From positions 1 to 64,000 of the forward strand of contig JAHHIC010000013.1 of assembly GCA_019359035.1 (NCBI GenBank): a stretch of DNA of 64,000 bases, given 5' to 3'. The stretch is from Scytonematopsis contorta HA4267-MV1. Lineage in GTDB: Bacteria > Cyanobacteriota > Cyanobacteriia > Cyanobacteriales > Nostocaceae. Position 1 is the stretch's first letter. Every line of letters starts with the position of its first letter. Shown here one piece after another: positions 17,943 to 26,559 of the stretch. The notes below the pieces were generated by a model that saw only the letters and a list, made by a program, of their open reading frames with translations, searched no databases and had not been told where the DNA came from. Made by a program: the position numbers and the translations under genes.

Positions 17943-18254
17943 AGGATTTATTTGTATAAAAATATAATTGTGATTAAGTCCATGTTAATAAAGTAGTACT
18001 GTTTTTCTGATTAGAATTCATTCGGAAGGATTAAAAGATATTTTTCCTCAAGTAGCATCTTTACCTTAATGGTCTAATCATTAGAGAGAATTAGAGCTTT
18101 ATTATACCTATCGTTGGTTCAAGTGTCTCGGTTGTTACATACAAGTGCGGTTACTGGTATTAAAGTTTTTGAGTAACTAAAATTAAAAATAATCTTAAGA
18201 AAGAAAAATCTTTAAGTAGTTTGGTATACTATGTTTTGTCAATGAGGTACTAAT
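17943..18254. other. intergenic region
   Basis: An AT-rich divergent spacer that should carry promoters for the DUF2294-like gene and the small gene at 18255. A TTTGGTATACTATG stretch at about 18221-18234, 20 bases before the small gene, contains a good -10-like TATACT box. No gene is seen. Confidence 0.45.
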
Positions 18255-18458
18255 ATGATTGCCAAACATCATAACCCCACGCAGGTTGAAACCAATATAT
18301 ATAAACAAATCAAAATTAAAGAAACTCAGCTAAAAATTGCATTAGAAAGTAATATGACTCACGTCGTCGAAGCTTTGGAGCGTCAGCTATCGGAGTTACG
18401 GAACTCTGAACGTAAAGCAGAAACGGACTTTCAAGCATTGATGAGTTTGCTGGATTAA
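18255..18458 (+). CDS. small coiled-coil protein of unknown function
   Basis: A 67-residue protein, mostly charged helix (KIKETQLKIALESNMTH, then ALERQLSELRNSERKAETDF), likely a short coiled coil. Its start is supported by ATGAGGTACTA 4-14 bases before the ATG and by the upstream TATACT box. It is a stand-alone gene; I do not recognise a family. Confidence 0.6.
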   Translation: MIAKHHNPTQVETNIYKQIKIKETQLKIALESNMTHVVEALERQLSELRNSERKAETDFQALMSLLD

Positions 18459-18547
18459 TGAAAAATGGACAGAATGGTAATTTTCTGCTATCCGGGGGTG
18501 GTTAGCTTTTCTGTATTCAGAGCTCACCCCACAAGGTGTGTATGTGA

Positions 18548-19471
18548 TTATTGTTTTTTTTCTGTTGCTAGTTTTTCTTCTTTCTCTTGTTTATCTTGCA
18601 TTTCTAGAAGTTCTGGAATAGTTACAAAGCTATATCCTTTTGCTCTTAATCTACTAATAATTTTTGGCAAAGCTTCTACTGTTCTAGGACGTTTGCCACC
18701 ACCGTCATGCATAAGTACAATACCGCCATGTGTTGCTCCTTTGACAATTCTATTAGCTAAAACCTCTGCTGGTGGTTGTTTAAAATCGATTGAGTCAACT
18801 GACCACATCAAAGTTACGTATTTTTTCTTTCTGGCATAAGCTACAACACCGTTATTCATAATTCCTCCTGGTGGACGAAATAAATTAGTTTTCACACCAG
18901 TAGTTTTAAAAATTAAATCACTAGTATTATCTATTTCTGATGCTGCTACTTTGGGACTCATTCGATGATACCAATGATGCCAAGTATGGTTCGCGATTGT
19001 ATGACCTTCATCAACAATTCTTTTACCAATTGCTGGGTAAAGTTGAAGGTTTCCTCCTACTACAAAAAATGTAGCTTTGGCATTATTTTTATTCAAGGTA
19101 TCAAGTATTTTTTCAGTATAATTCGGTACTGGTCCATCATCAAAAGTAAGCGCGATAACTTTCTTATCACTTTTTGCCAGTTTTGCTTCTTTAAGTGTTG
19201 CTCCCCTAAACTGTGGTGGTGTGGTTGGTAATAATCCTTTTGATTTTGCTTCTTGCTTCCAACTCGCAAGTAAAGTTTGTTTAAAAGCTACCATGCGTTG
19301 TGAAACTCCGGTTTCGGCAGTCGTCGCTTTTGAATTTTCAGTCTCTTTCTCAGATGTTTGGGAAGCATTAGTTTTGTTAATTGCCATCAGACCTAAATTC
19401 AAGCTGCCTACCAATACAGCGATTACGATAAATGTTCTCTGCGCTACAACAAATAATTTTCGACTTTCCAC
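18548..19471 (-). CDS. polysaccharide deacetylase (NodB family), secreted or membrane-anchored
   Basis: 307 residues. A hydrophobic N-terminal segment (IVIAVLVGSLNLGLMAI, about 16-32) acts as a signal or anchor. The NodB homology domain runs from about 100 to 290 with all motifs: TFDDGP, the HxxxH pair in NHTWHHW, RPPGG, the late Trp-Asp motif WSVDSIDF, and LMHDGGG. The family removes N-acetyl or O-acetyl groups from peptidoglycan or exopolysaccharide outside the cytoplasm using a divalent metal held by Asp-His-His. The substrate here is not predictable. The C terminus is Lys/Glu-rich. Confidence 0.92.
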   Translation of the reverse strand: MESRKLFVVAQRTFIVIAVLVGSLNLGLMAINKTNASQTSEKETENSKATTAETGVSQRMVAFKQTLLASWKQEAKSKGLLPTTPPQFRGATLKEAKLAKSDKKVIALTFDDGPVPNYTEKILDTLNKNNAKATFFVVGGNLQLYPAIGKRIVDEGHTIANHTWHHWYHRMSPKVAASEIDNTSDLIFKTTGVKTNLFRPPGGIMNNGVVAYARKKKYVTLMWSVDSIDFKQPPAEVLANRIVKGATHGGIVLMHDGGGKRPRTVEALPKIISRLRAKGYSFVTIPELLEMQDKQEKEEKLATEKKQ

Positions 19472-19752
19472 TTTATATTTCCTTAAACATTATATTTTTT
19501 AATTTTAGAAAGGATTTTACTTCCCGTAAATTTACTTGTAACTTATCATAATTATTTACTTATCATACCAGCCTGTAATCCCGTAGCAATAGAGATTTTT
19601 ATTACTATTTTATTACTCTTGGTGCTTTTTTTTAAAATTTCTGTAACTAGTTAGGAGATTAATAATACTTATGGATTTATGCGAAAATATTAATTTAACA
19701 AACCTAAAAGCTGGGAAGAAGCAGAGTAAAATGGCTTTTGTAAAATATATAA

Positions 19753-20079
19753 TTATTGTTTATTTATAATTTGTTCATCATTTTTGCGAAATAGTTCTAG
19801 CAAACCAACTGTACCAACAAAAAAAGTATAAATACCATATTTTATAGGCATCTTTTCTCTTGAAGGTGCATAAAAAGCTGCTATTATTGCCTCAATAAAA
19901 TGAGCCGTGATTGCAAAATGCCCAATCCAAAGAAATGCATTTACGCTACTTGGTATTTTGCTATTAGTGAATAATGCGTAAATATTAAATATTTCTAGTG
20001 CAATTGCACTTGTGATGAATACTGTGGATATTACTTTAATAGTGCTGTAAAAATTGTTGCTTATAGACTTCCAATCCAT
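19753..20079 (-). CDS. small membrane protein of unknown function
   Basis: 108 residues with three hydrophobic segments: about 14-36 (ISTVFITSAIALEIFNIYAL), 45-70 (NAFLWIGHFAITAHFIEAII) and 80-98. The WIGHFAITAHFIEA stretch with two His is the most distinctive part. I do not recognise a named family. It is a single gene divergent from the photolyase, with ATG at 20079. Confidence 0.65.
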   Translation of the reverse strand: MDWKSISNNFYSTIKVISTVFITSAIALEIFNIYALFTNSKIPSSVNAFLWIGHFAITAHFIEAIIAAFYAPSREKMPIKYGIYTFFVGTVGLLELFRKNDEQIINKQ

Positions 20080-20251
20080 GCGACCTGCTTTTGCTAATAA
20101 GGATACTCATTCATGATAAATCCTTTGGGGAACCGAGACATGAAAATTTAGCATCTTTGAGCACGATGCTGTAAGTGTAGCCTAAAATATGCTAGCCTGC
20201 GAGGTCAGAGGTACGAGGTTTTTTAGCCAAATTTATTTTTGGGGTGGACAA

Positions 20252-21745
20252 ATGACGGTAGGTGTTTGGATATTAGGAGACCAACTTTGGGAAGGACAAG
20301 CAGCACTGCAAAGTTGTAGTGACATCAAGAACTTGCCTGTTATTTTTATCGAGTCATTAAATCATGTAAAAATACGTCCTTATCATAAGCAAAAACTAGT
20401 ATTAGTCTGGTCAGCAATGCGGCATTTTGCTGAGGAACTAAAAAGCAAGCAATACTCAGTAACATATGAAATGGCCGATAATTTCCAAGAACCCCTGCAA
20501 AACTGGGTGAAAGAAAAGGGAATTACTGAATTGCGGGTGATGACGCCTAATGACCGACTATTCGCTGATGCTATAAAAGATGTGGGATGTCCAATCAATT
20601 TTATTCCCAACAATCATTTTTTGTGGAATCGCCAAGATTTTATCAATTGGGCTGGAAAACGCAAACGCTTATTAATGGAAGATTTTTATCGAGAAGGTAG
20701 GCGACGTTTTAATATTTTAATGGAAGGTAAACAACCTGTTGGGGGAGAGTGGAACTTTGATAAACTTAATCGTCAACCACCAAAGGGAAAACTAAACACT
20801 CCAGAAGCAAAATGGTTTGAACCAGATAAAATCACTCAAGAAGTAATTACGTATGTTAATTCTCTTAGCATTCCCACTTTTGGGGAATTAACAAAATTTC
20901 ACTGGGGTGTAACGCGAAGTGATGCATTAGAAGTATTAGACTGGTTTATTCAAAATCGTCTCCCAGATTTTGGTCCCTACCAAGATGCAATGGTTACGGG
21001 AGAAGAAACTATGTGGCACTCGATGATTTCGGCATACATTAATATAGGATTACTCCAGCCGTTAGAAGTAATTCAAGCAGCCGAGAAAGAATATTATGAC
21101 AAAGAACTATCATTAAATAGTGTAGAAGGGTTTATCCGTCAGGTATTAGGTTGGCGGGAATACATGCATGGTATTTATCATTATGTGAGTGTAGATTATC
21201 GAGATAAAAATTGGTTTAACCACACTCATCCTTTACCTGAGTTTTTCTGGACGGGTGAAACAAAGATGAATTGTTTACGGCAAGTTATTACTCAGTTAAG
21301 AAATACGGGTTACGCGCATCATATTCAAAGGTTAATGGTGTTGAGTAATTTTGCTCTTATTGCTGGACTTTCACCTCAAGAAGTAGAAAATTGGTTTCAC
21401 GCAACTTTTATTGATGCTTACGATTGGGTGATGCAAACCAATGTTATTGGGATGGGTCTGTTTGCGGATGGGGGAGTATTGGCATCGAAGCCTTATGCTG
21501 CATCTGCTAATTATATAAATAAGATGAGTGATTATTGTAAAGGATGTTCTTACAATAATAAGGAACGTGTTGGTGAAAAAGCTTGTCCTTTTAATTTCTT
21601 TTATTGGAATTTTCTTGAGCGTCATCGCGATAAATTGGAAACTCAAGGAAGGATGAGTTTTATTCTCAAAAACCTGGATAGGATGTCGGAAGAAGAAATA
21701 GAAGCTATTCGTCAAAAAGCAACGGAGTGGTTAGCTAGCAGCTAA
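20252..21745 (+). CDS. FeS-type cryptochrome/photolyase (PhrB/CryB group)
   Basis: 497 residues from the chosen ATG at 20252, which has a GGGGTGG ribosome site and the family's usual start (MTVGVWILGDQL). The frame extends 21 codons further up without protein character. The N-terminal half is an alpha/beta antenna domain; the C-terminal half binds FAD. Four cysteines lie at 341, 429, 432 and 445. Their spacing (88, 3, 13) is that of the 4Fe-4S ligands of PhrB-type bacterial (6-4) photolyases. YAHHIQRLMVLSNFAL and WFHATFIDAYDWVM are family signatures. The likely job is light-driven repair of (6-4) photoproducts, or blue-light signalling. Confidence 0.93.
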   Translation: MTVGVWILGDQLWEGQAALQSCSDIKNLPVIFIESLNHVKIRPYHKQKLVLVWSAMRHFAEELKSKQYSVTYEMADNFQEPLQNWVKEKGITELRVMTPNDRLFADAIKDVGCPINFIPNNHFLWNRQDFINWAGKRKRLLMEDFYREGRRRFNILMEGKQPVGGEWNFDKLNRQPPKGKLNTPEAKWFEPDKITQEVITYVNSLSIPTFGELTKFHWGVTRSDALEVLDWFIQNRLPDFGPYQDAMVTGEETMWHSMISAYINIGLLQPLEVIQAAEKEYYDKELSLNSVEGFIRQVLGWREYMHGIYHYVSVDYRDKNWFNHTHPLPEFFWTGETKMNCLRQVITQLRNTGYAHHIQRLMVLSNFALIAGLSPQEVENWFHATFIDAYDWVMQTNVIGMGLFADGGVLASKPYAASANYINKMSDYCKGCSYNNKERVGEKACPFNFFYWNFLERHRDKLETQGRMSFILKNLDRMSEEEIEAIRQKATEWLASS

Positions 21746-21787
21746 GAGGGTGTTTATCAAGATAATATATATAGCGTTGTTTATTCC

Positions 21788-21893
21788 ATATAAGCCAGGG
21801 AATAAATTCCCTGTCTAATAGCTAAAGTCCTCTAAAAGAGGACTAATAATAGGGTTTTTAAGGCTGTAGAGACGGCGATTTATCGCGTCTCTA
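21788..21893. repeat. two dispersed repeats: AAGCCAGGGAATAAATTCCC type and TGTAGAGACG type
   Basis: The first (about 21792-21848) holds two palindromic parts, GGGAATAAATTCCC and GTCCTC...GAGGAC; related copies occur at 23185, 39900 and 40017. The second is a degenerate TGTAGAGACGGCGA palindrome at 21865-21893. They follow the photolyase gene. Confidence 0.75.
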
Positions 21894-22152
21894 AAATATG
21901 TGAATCTCATTAAAGTACCTGGTGTGATAGCTTGATGTCACGTCCCAGTTGGCAAGCAACCGAGGCAACACCAGAGAGGATGGCAGCATTCAAATCTAGG
22001 ATGATAGCTAGAATGACTAGTTAGCGCTTTACCCGGTATTCACCCCTCAACTCATCCGGTTTACCTCACTACCCGATTACATAGAATTGGCAAAATATAC
22101 ATATAAGTAACAAAGGTTAATGAAGTCGCAGCAATCGAGGAAAAACTTAGAT
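21894..22152. other. spacer upstream of hsp20
   Basis: No gene seen. I looked for a CIRCE element (TTAGCACTC-N9-GAGTGCTAA) and did not find one. Confidence 0.4.
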
Positions 22153-22767
22153 ATGGCTATTATCAGTTGGCAACGTCAAATCAATTCAAAATTCAAAATT
22201 CAAAATTCAAAATTAGGTCAAGGTAGTGCTGAAGCAATGCGTCGAGTAATGGATTCAATTTTTGAAGATATGTCAACAGTACGTCAACCACAAATGGTAG
22301 CTTTCAAACCAGCAGTAGAATTGCAAGATAAAGATGAAGCTTTGGTTTTACGCGCACAAATACCCGGTATCAATGCAAGAGATTTAGATGTTCGTGTCAC
22401 CAAGCAAGCAGTTGTCATCTCCGGTGAAAAGAGCGACAACAATCAAACTGAAAAAATAGGTTATTTCCGTTCCGAGTTTACCTACGGCAAGTTCCAACGA
22501 GTAATTCAACTACCTGTTGCGATTCAAAACGACAAGGTACAAGCTGAATACAAAAATGGTATCTTGTCTCTGACATTGCCTAAAGCAAGCAAAGCAAGTA
22601 ACCAAGTTGTAAAAGTTAACTTGTTAGCTAATACCGCTTCTACAACTCAAGATATTCCAGCAATTGAGTCCGCTGAGACTACACCAACACCCGAAGTTTC
22701 TCCAGTAGTTCAAGAACCTCAAACAGCTCAATTTGCTGAAGAAACCCACGATGTTTGGGCAGCATAA
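22153..22767 (+). CDS. small heat shock protein, Hsp20/alpha-crystallin family
   Basis: 204 residues from ATG at 22153 (MAIISWQRQIN), the start chosen because cyanobacterial Hsp20 proteins begin this way; an ATG 11 codons upstream is in frame. The alpha-crystallin domain spans about 55-155 (KPAVELQDKDEALVLRAQIPG, then YGKFQRVIQLPVAI and YKNGILSLTLPKA). The family is an ATP-independent holdase that forms oligomers. The C terminus is unusually long (about 45 Thr/Pro/Glu-rich residues) and has no clear IxI motif. Residues 11-21 are encoded by a heptamer tandem repeat (ATTCAAA), so the N terminus has been rewritten by a repeat. A strong terminator follows. Confidence 0.9.
   Translation: MAIISWQRQINSKFKIQNSKLGQGSAEAMRRVMDSIFEDMSTVRQPQMVAFKPAVELQDKDEALVLRAQIPGINARDLDVRVTKQAVVISGEKSDNNQTEKIGYFRSEFTYGKFQRVIQLPVAIQNDKVQAEYKNGILSLTLPKASKASNQVVKVNLLANTASTTQDIPAIESAETTPTPEVSPVVQEPQTAQFAEETHDVWAA
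22183..22215 (+). repeat. ATTCAAA heptamer repeat inside hsp20
   Basis: Four and a half units of ATTCAAA within the coding region, translated as Asn/Ser/Lys/Phe-rich sequence. Such short tandem heptamers are usually intergenic in heterocystous cyanobacteria. Confidence 0.85.
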
Positions 22768-22807
22768 TCCAAGTTTTTGATTTTTCAGTTTTAGTTTGAC
22801 ATAAATT

Positions 22808-22860
22808 AACCGCACCTGTTCTGTTTGACTACCATAAAAGAACAGGTGCGGTTCTTTTTT
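22808..22860 (+). terminator. strong rho-independent terminator after hsp20
   Basis: A perfect 15-bp stem (AACCGCACCTGTTCT and its complement) around a loop of about 16 bases, followed by CTTTTTT. It starts about 40 bases after the hsp20 stop. Confidence 0.9.
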
Positions 22861-22879
22861 AAAAGAATTCATTGCTAAA

Positions 22880-23073
22880 TTATTGAACGATAGAGGCAGT
22901 GCGAGCTGTAGCAGCTTTCAGTTCAGCTTCAACAAGATTTTCCAACTCTAATTGTTGCTAGTTAACGAAAGTTTTTCACCCAAATCGCGTGCAGAACGCC
23001 ATAAACTCATTAGTTCAGATAATCTTTTTTGTTGGCCAGCGCTAAAAAGTTGGTCAGGACAAAAGCTTTTCAT
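22880..23073 (-). pseudogene. frameshifted small gene of unknown function
   Basis: On the minus strand a frame from ATG at 23073 reads MKSFCPDQLFSAGQQ and on to SARDLGEKLSLTSNN, then a stop. One base out of frame it continues as QLELENLVEAELKAATART and ends at 22880. The helical, charged character runs on across the shift, so this looks like one gene of about 64 codons broken by a single frameshift. A short open stretch just upstream (ending SDASQTTFGA) may be the tail of a lost partner gene. No family is recognised. Confidence 0.55.
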
Positions 23074-23691
23074 AACAAGTCATGCACCAAAGGTAGTTTG
23101 ACTAGCATCAGATACAGGCAAAATAGCTAATTGTAGCCATATATTAAATTATGAATTTTTTTTGACCTACTTAACAAAGCCATTGTAGTCGTCTTCAGAC
23201 GACTTCAGCTTTTAGACAGGGAATTTATTCCCTGGCTTCTTGGCTTTTTTCTTTGCTTATTGCCTTCTTTCTTTGCTTCATCGTTATCTCCTGGCTTCCG
23301 AGCTTCCTAGTTTACTTTGGACTCTTGCGCTTCAAGTTTATATTAGTTAATTAAATATTGTATTAATTTGTTTACTCACATTGTGCAATAAACCCAGAAG
23401 ATATCAAGTAACCCGACGTATTCCCCTTACAACCCACCCGTCGAGAAATTAGCAATGTAAAAGCAAGAACATAGAAAATGTAAAGTATTGTAAATAAAAT
23501 GAGAATCTTCATTAGTTTTTCATATTTTGTTACTAAGCTTCTAAACAATTAACGTTAACTGTTAACTGTTGACTGTTGACTTTTGGCTGTTAACTGTTCG
23601 CTGCTAACCGTAATCGAAATAATCCGTTATCAGTCAACCGTCAACCGTCAACCGTCAACCGTCATCAGCCAGCAAACAACATTCATCAATT
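23074..23691. other. upstream region of the far-red cluster, repeat-rich
   Basis: It contains a dispersed repeat (GGGAATTTATTCCC type, about 23185-23245), a run of CTTGGCTT/CTTTGCTT repeats, and heptamer repeats (TGTTAAC-like at about 23547-23600, GTCAACC units at 23633-23667) that end 25 bases before the psbA start. The promoter and any RfpB site should lie here, but I know no consensus to test. Confidence 0.5.
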
Positions 23692-24780
23692 ATGACAACA
23701 GTTTCTCAAAAACCAGTAAGTCGTTTTCCGACCTGGGACAGTTTTTGTAACTGGGTCACAAGCACCGAAAATCGTCTTTACATAGGATGGTTTGGAGTCT
23801 TGATGATACCTTTACTCTCACTATCAGCCTGCGTTTTCACTACCGCATTTATCGCAGCTCCCCCCGTAGATATCGACGGTATTCGGGAGCCGATAGCAGG
23901 TTCATTACTTTACGGCAACAATATTATTACAGCAGCCGTAGTTCCTTCATCCAACGCGATTGGATTGCACTTTTACCCCATTTGGGAAGCAGCCTCATTG
24001 GATGAATGGCTATACAACGGCGGACCATACCAGATGATAGCGTTCCACTACATACCAGCACTTGGATGCTATATGGGACGCGAATGGGAATTATCTTACC
24101 GATTAGGAATGCGTCCTTGGATTGCCGTTGCATACAGCGCTCCTCTAGCTGCGACCACCTCCGTTTTCTTGATTTACCCCATTGGACAAGGCAGCTTTTC
24201 TGACGGATTACCAATGGGTATCAGCGGTACTTTTAACTTTATGTTTGTGTTTCAAGCCGAACATAATATCCTGATGCATCCATTCCACATGTTAGGAGTC
24301 GCTGGAGTTCTTGGAGGTTCCTTGTTCTGTGCAATGCATGGTTCATTGGTAACATCTAGCCTAATAAGGGAAACAACAGAATCAGAATCCCAAAACAATG
24401 GCTACAAATTTGGTCAAGAACAAGAAACCTACAATATAATTGCCGCACACGGTTACTTTGGACGTTTAATTTTCCAATACGCTAGCTTTAATAACAGTCG
24501 TTCATTGCACTTTTTCCTAGCAGCTTGGCCAGTAATTTGTATCTGGGCAACAGCAATAGGTATCAGCACAATGGCATTTAATCTCAACGGATTCAACTTT
24601 AATAACTCAATTCATGACTCTCAAGGTCGCGTACTTCCCAGTTGGGCAGACGTTCTTAATCGAGCCAACCTTGGTTTTGAAGTAATGCACGAACGCAACG
24701 CCCATAATTTCCCACTAGACCTTGCGAGTGGTGAAGCATCTCCAGTTTCTTTCGTAATGCCATCACCTTCCATCAGTTAG
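23692..24780 (+). CDS. psbA: far-red type photosystem II D1 protein
   Basis: 362 residues, a D1 reaction-centre protein. Water-oxidation residues are all present (canonical numbering): Tyr161 and Asp170 in [11 protein letters not shown], Glu189 and His190 in FQAEHN, His198, and His332, Glu333, Asp342, Ala344 in [14 protein letters not shown]. It is therefore not the chlorophyll f synthase ChlF, which lacks such ligands. Glu130 is present (GREWELSY). It differs from standard D1 in the third-helix region ([12 protein letters not shown] in place of FHFLIGIFCYMG) and at PLAATTSVF, and it heads a far-red cluster, so it is assigned as the FaRLiP D1 (often called psbA3). The C-terminal extension after Ala344 is present for processing. 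Confidence 0.93.
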   Translation: MTTVSQKPVSRFPTWDSFCNWVTSTENRLYIGWFGVLMIPLLSLSACVFTTAFIAAPPVDIDGIREPIAGSLLYGNNIITAAVVPSSNAIGLHFYPIWEAASLDEWLYNGGPYQMIAFHYIPALGCYMGREWELSYRLGMRPWIAVAYSAPLAATTSVFLIYPIGQGSFSDGLPMGISGTFNFMFVFQAEHNILMHPFHMLGVAGVLGGSLFCAMHGSLVTSSLIRETTESESQNNGYKFGQEQETYNIIAAHGYFGRLIFQYASFNNSRSLHFFLAAWPVICIWATAIGISTMAFNLNGFNFNNSIHDSQGRVLPSWADVLNRANLGFEVMHERNAHNFPLDLASGEASPVSFVMPSPSIS

Positions 24781-24880
24781 TAGTTTGTCTGATTTATCGA
24801 TAAGCAACAAGAAGCCAAGAAGCCAAGATTTTGTAGAGCTTGCGTAAGTTCTATCACAATTTTTCAGAGGAGAAAAAATA

Positions 24881-25357
24881 ATGAGCGTCGTCACAGAATT
24901 GATTCTGAGTGCAGACAGCGAATCTCGTTATCCCGCACCCAAAGAGCTAAGAGTATTTACAGACTTTTTAAAATCAGGAGAACAGCGAATCCGTATCGCC
25001 AAAACTCTAGCAGATAACGAACAAAGAATAGTCCAAAACGCCTGCATGAAATTTTGGGAGCGGTGTCCAAACACTCCTAGCAACAGTGGAAACGAAAGAA
25101 AAACAGCATCCTGTCAGCGTGACCAAGGCTGGTATATTCGCTTAATTGCGTATTCAATATTAGCAGGAAGCGAAAAACCCCTAGAAGAAATAGGAACAAT
25201 CGGCATCAAAGAAATGTACAACAACCTAGAAATTCCATTGAGAAATTGGGTTGAAGCCATGCGTTGTATTAAAGAAGAAGCAATGTCTCTCATGAATGAA
25301 GAAGACACCCAAGAAGTAGCACCATACTTCGACTACATAATTAGAGCATTATCCTAG
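24881..25357 (+). CDS. apcD: ApcD-like far-red allophycocyanin alpha subunit (first of three)
   Basis: 158 residues, a phycobiliprotein of the far-red phycobilisome core. The ApcD-type signature is QGWYIRLIAYS, where ApcA has DYYLRL. The chromophore Cys is at 78 in ASCQRDQGW. The loop before it reads TPSNSGNER in place of PGGNAYG and is three residues shorter, as in all three apcD genes of this cluster. FaRLiP clusters encode ApcD2, ApcD3 and ApcD5; I cannot assign the number. These subunits shift absorption beyond 700 nm and pair with ApcB2. The ribosome site CAGAGGAGAAAAA sits about 8 bases before the ATG. It is 100 bases after psbA and 83 before apcB2. Confidence 0.92.
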   Translation: MSVVTELILSADSESRYPAPKELRVFTDFLKSGEQRIRIAKTLADNEQRIVQNACMKFWERCPNTPSNSGNERKTASCQRDQGWYIRLIAYSILAGSEKPLEEIGTIGIKEMYNNLEIPLRNWVEAMRCIKEEAMSLMNEEDTQEVAPYFDYIIRALS

Positions 25358-25377
25358 TAATTTCTTCTCCACTCCCC

Positions 25378-25404
25378 AATTGCGAATTGCGAATTGCGAA
25401 TTGT
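25378..25404 (+). repeat. GCGAATT heptamer repeat
   Basis: Three to four tandem copies of a GCGAATT-type heptamer in the apcD-apcB2 spacer. Confidence 0.8.
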
Positions 25405-25440
25405 TTTCCCACTCCCATTTATTAACAAGGAGATAAAATC

Positions 25441-25926
25441 ATGCAAGATGCAATAACCACTTTAATTAACTCTTCTGACGTTCAAGGTCGATATTTAGAT
25501 AACTCAGCCTTAAACAAACTAGAAAACTATTTTCATAGTGGTGATATGCGAGCAAAAGCTGCAACAGCAATTTGTGCAAACGCCAAAAAAATAGTAACCC
25601 AAGCAGTAGCAAAATCTCTGCTTTATACAGATATAACTGCTCCTGGTGGCAATATGTACACTTGTCGTCGTTACGCAGCTTGCGTTCGTGACTTAGACTA
25701 CTTTTTGCGCTATGCAACCTACGCCATGCTAGCAGGTGATACCTCAATTTTGGACGAACGTATTCTCAATGGCTTAAGAGAAACCTATAACTCACTTGGT
25801 GTACCAATTGGTGCAACAATACGCTCAGTGCAAGCCATGAAAGAAGTAGTCACAAGCGTTGTAGGTGCCGACGCAGGTAGAGAAATGGGTCTTTATTTCG
25901 ACTACATAGCTTCCGGCTTAAGCTAA
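25441..25926 (+). CDS. apcB2: far-red allophycocyanin beta subunit ApcB2
   Basis: 161 residues, the length of ApcB. The chromophore Cys is at 81 in [19 protein letters not shown], and Asn71, the residue methylated in beta subunits, is in [12 protein letters not shown]. It would pair with the ApcD-like alpha subunits to form far-red absorbing trimers in the two-cylinder core made under far-red light. It is the only beta-type gene in the cluster, beside three alpha-type genes, as is usual in FaRLiP clusters. An AAGGAG ribosome site lies about 12 bases before the ATG. The spacer to the next apcD-like gene holds the GTGGGGTGGGC dispersed repeat. Confidence 0.93.
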   Translation: MQDAITTLINSSDVQGRYLDNSALNKLENYFHSGDMRAKAATAICANAKKIVTQAVAKSLLYTDITAPGGNMYTCRRYAACVRDLDYFLRYATYAMLAGDTSILDERILNGLRETYNSLGVPIGATIRSVQAMKEVVTSVVGADAGREMGLYFDYIASGLS

Positions 25927-25940
25927 CAATTCAATATCAT

Positions 25941-25974
25941 AACTCTTGTGGGGTGGGCATCCCTGCCCGCCCAA
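25941..25974 (+). repeat. dispersed GTGGGGTGGGCATCC repeat
   Basis: The same element as at 3078 and 37732. As at 3078, it lies directly 5' of an allophycocyanin alpha-type gene and is followed by two TGTATTTCA copies. Confidence 0.8.
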
Positions 25975-26016
25975 TTAAATTTCTTGTGTATTTCACCAGA
26001 ACCTTGTGTATTTCAA

Positions 26017-26496
26017 ATGAGCATAATTACCAAATCAATAGCAACAGCAGACCGCGAAGCACGCTATCTTAGCACAGGTGAATTAAATGCAATTCACCAA
26101 TTTTACCAAGGTGGGGCTAACAGATTAGGGCTTGCTACCATTTTGACAGAAAACGAGCAACAAATAATCGACAAAGCTAGTTTACGCTTTTGGGAACGTG
26201 TACCGGATACTCCAAGTAATAGCGGCAGTAGAAGACGAAGAGCTTCTTGTTTACGAGATTTAGGTTGGTATATTCGCTTGATTACTTATTCTATTGTTCT
26301 TGGGGATATAGACCCACTTGCAGAAATTGGTGTTAATGGAGTCAAAGAGATGTACGAGTCTCTGGAAATTCCTTTACCAAATTTAGTGGAAGCGATTAGA
26401 AGTATCAAAGAAGTATCTTTAGAACTTTTGACTGTAGAAGACAGAGTAGAAGTTGCACCTTATTTTGATTATTTGATTCAAGGTTTAATACCTTAA
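26017..26496 (+). CDS. apcD: ApcD-like far-red allophycocyanin alpha subunit (second of three)
   Basis: 159 residues from ATG at 26017 (MSIITKSIATADREARYLS), chosen because it restores the family length; 23 further upstream codons translate repeat sequence. The chromophore Cys is at 78 in ASCLRDLGWYIRLITYS. It has CLRDLGW where the other two apcD genes of the cluster have CQRDQGW, so it is the most ApcA-like of the three. The loop TPSNSGSRRRR is shortened and basic. It probably corresponds to one of ApcD2, ApcD3 or ApcD5. There is no strong ribosome site (TTTCAA just before the ATG). apcE2 starts 63 bases after its stop. Confidence 0.9.
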   Translation: MSIITKSIATADREARYLSTGELNAIHQFYQGGANRLGLATILTENEQQIIDKASLRFWERVPDTPSNSGSRRRRASCLRDLGWYIRLITYSIVLGDIDPLAEIGVNGVKEMYESLEIPLPNLVEAIRSIKEVSLELLTVEDRVEVAPYFDYLIQGLIP

Positions 26497-26559
26497 TAAA
26501 CTCAACATCTAAACCTCAAAAATCCAAAATCCAACCCTCGAAACTCAAAATTAATAAAA

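Noticed and set aside
23692-24780. chlF (chlorophyll f synthase)
   Set aside because: All manganese-cluster ligands of D1 are present, which ChlF lacks.
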